The notes below the pieces were generated by a model that had not been told where the DNA came from, did no database searches, and was given only the letters and a program-made list of their open reading frames with translations. A stretch of 64,000 nt of DNA from Acanthaster planci. Taxonomy: Eukaryota; Echinodermata; Asteroidea; Valvatida; Acanthasteridae. The stretch's first letter is position 1; the number at the start of each line of letters is the position of its first letter. Shown one piece after another: positions 62,601 through 64,000 of the stretch. The position numbers were made by a program, and so were the translations under genes. The DNA lies in NCBI RefSeq assembly GCF_001949145.1, contig NW_019091410.1, positions 996,658 through 1,060,657 on the forward strand. The letters run 5' to 3'.

Positions 62601-64000
62601 GATTTCTTATTGCGGTCTGCGTCAGAGCCATCGTGGCCTTTTAATAACCTCGATATACTTTACAACAGGATCCCTTGACCAGACAGCGACAGACTGCTTA
62701 CTTTGTAATTTGGGAAACAAACCCCCAAAATACATGTACATGGAGTAAATTTCAGAGGCCGTGCAATTAAAGTCCTCGGCCTCGGTAGAAATTCTGTATA
62801 AATTTTAGTCCAGATACAAAAAGATGCAAACTTCAAAGTAAAAGTGACTTTTATCCAGACACGTGATATCATCAGGCCTACGGGGAAATGTTCCAAAACT
62901 CAAATCGGAGGGATCTGACCAGTGGAGTTTGCGTGGGGCTGCCCCTGCATAACAACTTCCATAGACCAGGCTCTAGGTTTCAACAGAGTGTAACTGTTAT
63001 CCTGTGCATTGCCTCGCTCGGGCAGGCTTTGGACATATGCCCTCAGCCTTCCCCCAGCAGGCTACAGCGCTTCAACAGTCACAGCAGTTGGGTATAACAA
63101 GGTACTATACCGCGCCATGCTCATTTACCGAGCATTGAGCGTCAATGTTTTAACAATCAAGAACCTGTCGATGACGAAATGTTTCGCCTACATACGAAAA
63201 CAAGGGAGCAGACAATGTCCATTTGTTAACCAAATGCACGCGGACAGCTCATGAATCTCTGCTTATGCGTCACTTTGGTGCTACAATGTACATGTACATG
63301 TACTTTGTCTCAAAATTGCACGGTCCCTTGCAGTGTTCTACAAACCATTTTAAGATAGTTGTACTCACATTTACGATAGTATATCTAACAATCGAACAGG
63401 CTAGTAGAGCAGAATACCGCGGATTGTTAGACTAGTAGAATTGAAAAAGATTGACTTGTGACCTGATTTGTACAAAATGTGTTGTGACTTGACTTGTGGA
63501 CAAACGGGTAGAATATGGATATACTACAAAGTACTAGTCATTTCAGTGAAACTTAAAAAACACGATGACGGTAACCACGTTGCTTGGGAGGTAATGGCAA
63601 CGTTCAAAAGAATCGGGCTATAATAAAATGAAAACGCAGTATTTCTGTCCAGTTGTCTGGTTATTTGTGTGCGTTTTAATTTCATTCAGTTATGATATTC
63701 CTTATCAAAAACAGGTAACCCGAGGCATTTGTATCGATCTTTAATATCCTGACGTTATGTTCTTCGCGGAGCCTGTCGCCAATGTTAAAGGAGCAGCACA
63801 GTCCTCACCAGAGTTCTGAAATTAACATTTTTTGGGAGCCACTTTAATTAAGACCTAAACTTAGTGATGGCAATTAGGAAGGGCGCAAGGATCTTTGCAT
63901 TCAGCTCCATCACAAAACACGGAGGCGGAATTGCAGTCGTTAAATTCTTGAATTCACGGATGGATGGAAATGGCTTCCCCTTTCATTCGCAACGCGAAAT
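59678..64000. other. Non-coding, no supported exon
   Basis: A GTGGCGTATCCAG word followed by a G-rich run at about 60152-60180 looks like the edge of a dispersed repeat. TACATGTA motifs recur. No coding segment was recognised. Confidence 0.5.

Noticed and set aside
1-64000. Bacterial-type features, CRISPR arrays, operons or viral genes
   Set aside because: The spliced gene, microsatellites and MITE-like elements mark animal nuclear DNA; no spaced identical repeats of CRISPR type, no reverse transcriptase or transposase frame was seen.

Overview
This window is animal nuclear DNA, AT-rich and intron-rich, with many simple repeats and short transposable elements. The very frequent TACATGTA palindromic motif, the recurrent TAGGCCTA-type words and a receptor guanylate cyclase of invertebrate type suggest a marine deuterostome invertebrate, most likely an echinoderm. 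That assignment is an inference.

One gene can be built exon by exon: a receptor (membrane) guanylate cyclase on the minus strand, from 29362 down to 13639. Eighteen coding exons join through 17 introns, with canonical GT/AG borders and matching phases throughout. They give 1093 residues ending at a stop codon. In order these are: the membrane-distal remainder of an ANF-receptor-type ligand-binding domain, a juxtamembrane cysteine pair, one transmembrane helix, a pseudokinase (kinase homology) domain, the signalling-helix coiled coil, a class III guanylate cyclase domain with its key residues intact, and a tail of about 150 residues ending in a class I PDZ ligand (TIV). The juxtamembrane segment and the C-terminus recall Drosophila Gyc76C. 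The exons for the signal peptide and first part of the ectodomain were not found; they lie upstream at higher coordinates, in this window or beyond it.

Layout: 1-13.6 kb is non-coding as far as can be seen. It holds a perfect 136-bp tandem duplication, a terminal-inverted-repeat element (6.0-6.6 kb), a degenerate GACATC array (6.8-7.5 kb) and the probable 3' UTR of the cyclase gene. 13.6-29.4 kb is the cyclase gene; its introns carry a hAT-like element with target-site duplication, a tRNA-like SINE fragment and copies of two dispersed repeat families. 29.4-64 kb has no supported exon. It contains tetranucleotide arrays, a second copy of one dispersed repeat, a three-unit repeat with an E-box and a CRE-like site (52.1-52.4 kb), and a 519-bp fold-back palindrome (59.2-59.7 kb). 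It could be the 5' intron or regulatory territory of the cyclase gene, or intergenic DNA; the sequence does not decide this.
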